Below the pieces are notes generated by a model. It did no database searches and had not been told where the DNA came from. It saw only the letters and a list, made by a program, of their open reading frames with translations. Position numbers and translations under genes: made by a program. From the NCBI GenBank assembly GCA_943704525.1, contig CALSCQ010001120.1, forward strand, positions 1-17,490: a stretch of DNA of 17,490 nucleotides, in the 5' to 3' direction. Shown piece by piece: positions 17,483-17,490 of this stretch. Origin of the DNA: Pigoraptor vietnamica (lineage: Eukaryota > Opisthokonta > Filasterea). Positions within the stretch are counted from its first letter, which is position 1, and each line of letters begins with the position of its first letter.

Positions 17483-17490
17483 TCTCTCTC
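17426..17490 (+). repeat. (CT)n microsatellite at the window edge
   Basis: Sixty-five bp of CT dinucleotides with one G interruption at 17470, running to the end of the window and probably beyond. In the orientation of the prominin gene it is (GA)n, lying upstream of the first visible exon, most likely in an intron. Confidence 0.9.

Noticed and set aside
1-17490. tRNA, rRNA, CRISPR array or transposable element
   Set aside because: I looked on both strands for transposase motifs, terminal repeats, tRNA boxes and regularly spaced repeats. Only simple and tandem repeats were seen.

Overview
This is nuclear DNA from an intron-rich, GC-rich eukaryote. The genes have GT-AG introns, with donors of the GTGCGT/GTGGGT type and one GC-AG donor. 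Coding third positions are strongly G/C, and introns and flanks carry many TG, CT, poly-T and poly-G simple repeats. Gene content (phosphorylase-kinase regulatory subunit, prominin, TRM10, eukaryotic ribonucleotide reductase R2) and compact spacing suggest a free-living unicellular eukaryote. I cannot place it more precisely. I see no tRNA, rRNA, CRISPR array or transposon.

Seven protein genes alternate strictly in strand (- + - + - + -), giving divergent promoter regions and convergent 3' ends. (1) 1-246, minus: 5' exon of ribonucleotide reductase small subunit, cut by the window edge, with a TATA box. (2) 847-1669, plus: small four-helix membrane protein resembling hydroxylaminobenzene-mutase (HAB) type proteins, four exons including a 22-nt micro-exon. 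(3) 1951-3683, minus: secreted, probably GPI-anchored flavin amine oxidase, two exons. (4) 4046-5134, plus: intronless TRM10 tRNA m1G9 methyltransferase. (5) 5255-7474, minus: intronless patatin/cPLA2-type phospholipase with a presequence-like N-terminus. (6) 7819-13926, plus: 19-exon phosphorylase kinase alpha/beta regulatory subunit of 1285 residues. (7) 14339-17378, minus: 3' seven exons of a prominin, continuing beyond the right edge.

The most striking observation is in gene 6. In the stretch where animal PhK alpha carries its phosphorylatable regulatory loop, this protein has a complete ILEI/FAM3-type domain (the fold also found in the POMGnT1 stem), with recognisable PhK sequence on both sides. 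A regulator of glycogen breakdown carrying a possible sugar-binding module is, to my knowledge, undescribed.

Two divergent promoter regions (before genes 4 and 6) share an E-box plus CRE-like composite about 82-92 bp upstream of the plus-strand ATG. Other local structures are a 31-bp tandem triplication of a CDS end with its stop codon, a 99-bp minisatellite in a PhK intron, and a palindromic E2F-like site upstream of the ribonucleotide reductase gene. The genes do not form one pathway: one is in nucleotide synthesis, one in tRNA modification, one in glycogen control, and four are membrane, secreted or lipid-related proteins.
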